Source: Brienomyrus brachyistius (lineage: Eukaryota > Chordata > Actinopteri > Osteoglossiformes > Mormyridae). Taken from it: 64,000 bases of DNA. The notes under the pieces were generated by a model that worked only from the letters and a program-made list of their open reading frames with translations, was not told the DNA's origin and did not search any database. The position numbers and the translations under genes were made by a program. Location: assembly GCF_023856365.1 (NCBI RefSeq), contig NC_064540.1:248001-312000 (forward strand), written 5' to 3'. Shown here one piece after another: positions 62,101 through 64,000 of this stretch; the first letter of the stretch is position 1, and the number at the start of each line of letters is the position of its first letter.

Positions 62101-63642
62101 CAGTTTAGTCGGTAATTTGCAATCATGTGATCATGTGTGAGTGCCTGGGAATGAAATAGCACCTCAGCCAAGGTGTGTCCTGCCTTATGTCGTGTTCTTC
62201 TTCAGATGAGCTGCGGATCGCTGTAATTCTGACTTGATTTGTTGTCGCAGAACGTGAACAGACATAAAATGAAGAAGCCAATGACACTGAAAATGTGTCT
62301 AACTGGTATTTATAATACAGTAGATCGGTTTGCTTTAAAATAAGACAGCCATGTTTGTAAATATATTTAAGAAAAATATTAGTAAATATGAGTCCTATCT
62401 GCTTATATACCCTGGTATTTATTTATTTGCCTATTTTAATTTCTTGATTGCCAAAACCAGCTGTACTACATATGAAATCAGGGAAACAATGTCTTAGGTT
62501 TTGGACAATATCAGAAATGTCAATATCGCAAGTAAATAACAAGGTCTTTTGTTCTCTTCACTGCTTCCTTGGTTAAGTTTAGCATTTTAATTTTCTCCTA
62601 AACATGTATATGGATGGAAATATTAGTAGCCTAGTCTTGTAATCCACTGCGTTTCCAAGCGCTGAGTTGTTTGGCCGAATGTTACCACGAATGTAAAAGC
62701 TGGGCTGTCACTGCGCTTGACCTTTTTATCTTTCTTGAGAAATATCAGGCATTTCGCTCCTATATTTGAACCCGGAAGTCAACAGCAAGGGAGTGTGAAA
62801 GAATTCCACAGGGAAATCGAAGATCTGTGGTACCTGCTTCAAATCTGCTGACTCTATGCACTTCACCCTTCCTGCAGACCGTATTTCTGTTTATTTATGC
62901 CATTATTAATATTATCGTTTTGTTTTGCAACTCATACGCAGGACTTGATCTTTGCAGGAACTCTTCAATAGTCGATGTGTTTGGAATTTTTTAGCTCCCC
63001 TTTTATGTACAAAATGGTTGATAATATGTTTCATATTATCGTTCTTTGGTTTCTTTTCAAACAGATGCCTGCCAGCATGTTTAATATGTCTGAATGTTAT
63101 GAATATAGCTTTTACCTACCATGTAGCACCATTGTGTAATACACCACTGGCCTCCATGGTCAATGGGAAATGTATAATAAACTTTATACAGCCTCATTTT
63201 AGACATTTTCGTATATCAGTGAACGCAGACTGTCTCTGGCCCTTCGTATTATTTATTGCTGAACAAGCATTAAACAGTTATAACATTTTGGTATGATGAA
63301 AATGTAGCGAATCATTTTTTGTTTATTACTGCTATGTAATTAAATGTTTTTTTTTTTATTTATTTTCTTATATTTTTAAAGTATCTATTTAAAAAAAAAA
63401 AGCTATTTAATTTTTTTCCTCGATATGCTCTATTCTTTAAAGGTTTTCGGTCAAAAGTGATGTTAGACTACATCTGATATGAGCCCGGTCTCCCATAAAT
63501 CTGCTAGCACAAGTGTGTGAGCAAATGTGCTGTTTCTTAGAGTGATTTTCACAGCACTATAGCAAGCTGACAGACAGTGGAGCCACAAAACCTCATATCA
63601 CCTTACTATGGTTCAGCTAGATCTCCTGCCAGGTCTCAAACA
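59162..63642 (+). other. kcnq2: kcnq2 3' UTR and downstream flank
   Basis: 4.5 kb without a recognised gene. AATAAA hexamers occur at 61350-61355 and 63176-63181. A poly-G run lies at 59601-59614. Short open frames (for example 60230-60439, 61692-61904) have no family resemblance. The extent of the 3' UTR cannot be fixed. Confidence 0.6.
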
Positions 63643-63950
63643 CACACACACACACAGACTTGTATTCATATCTTTGTTGGGACCGACGACTCATTTCTAT
63701 GGGCAAAACTGCAATCAATCCCAAGAATGACAGCCCTAACCTTAACCATAAGTAAATAAACCAAATAAAACTCTATTGGCATTTTTAGTTTTTTGATTGT
63801 GGGAATAAAATAGAATTTCCCATTGTGAGGACTGAACAAAGGGTCCCCATAACACCAAAATAACAGGTTTTTATCACATTGCAGGAGCAATTGGCCCTCC
63901 AGTGTAATGTACAGTATATCTGACCCACACACACACACACACAAATATCC
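63643..63950 (+). repeat. Dispersed fish repeat, copy 2
   Basis: CA-rich start, CTTGTATTCATATCTTTGTTG, ATTTCTATGGGC, CCCTAACCTTAACCATAAGT, TTGGCATTTTTAGTTTTTTG, CAGGTTTTTATCACATTGCA and a CA-rich end. Same family and orientation as 56283-56545, with a longer 3' part. Confidence 0.8.
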
Positions 63951-64000
63951 TCTGTGCACCCAAACACTCATTTCTTCTCAGGATTCTTCTGCTGTTTTCT

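Overview
The window is vertebrate nuclear DNA, most likely from a teleost fish. Exons of 30-300 bp sit in AT-rich introns with GT-AG (twice GC-AG) borders. The interspersed repeats are of types I know from fish genomes: a Rex3/RTE-like LINE, tRNA-type SINEs, hAT and Tc1-like remnants, and elements with (GGAT)n tails. I cannot name the species. There are no bacterial, viral or CRISPR features.

Two complete protein-coding genes lie head to tail on the + strand. ralgapb (coding 449-19575, 29 coding exons) spells a 1491-residue protein that aligns end to end with Ral GTPase-activating protein subunit beta. kcnq2 (coding 28116-59161, 15 constitutive exons) spells an 833-residue KCNQ2 (Kv7.2) potassium channel with an intact voltage sensor, pore, calmodulin-binding helices, assembly domain and ankyrin-G anchor. 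All exon joins were checked for reading phase and both genes read through without a break. They work in different processes (Ral small-GTPase control; neuronal M-current), so their adjacency reflects chromosome history. I recall both human genes lying on chromosome arm 20q, far apart.

Layout: 1-416, upstream flank or 5' intron of ralgapb with an old SINE. 417-19575, ralgapb. 19576 to about 21700, AT-rich 3' UTR or flank. 22140-22440, an isolated CpG-rich block. 22498-24488, a decayed hAT transposon. 25909-26345, a Tc1-like remnant. 26607-26980, a SINE-like copy. 27860-28115, the GC-rich kcnq2 5' flank with a strong G-quadruplex motif and upstream ORFs. 28116-59161, kcnq2, with a 9.1-kb first intron and a 3.5-kb Rex3 copy in the intron between the pore exon and the S6-end exon. 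59162-64000, 3' flank with no further gene recognised.

The most interesting points are two candidate in-frame cassette exons in the kcnq2 C-terminal region (50235-50282 and 55118-55213, the second resembling KCNQ3), a GC donor directly upstream of the second cassette, a MITE-like element with near-perfect GTACGTACGC-containing termini nested inside the Rex3 copy, and SINE-like copies with clean target-site duplications that share their 3' tail with Rex3. I found no new multi-gene system.
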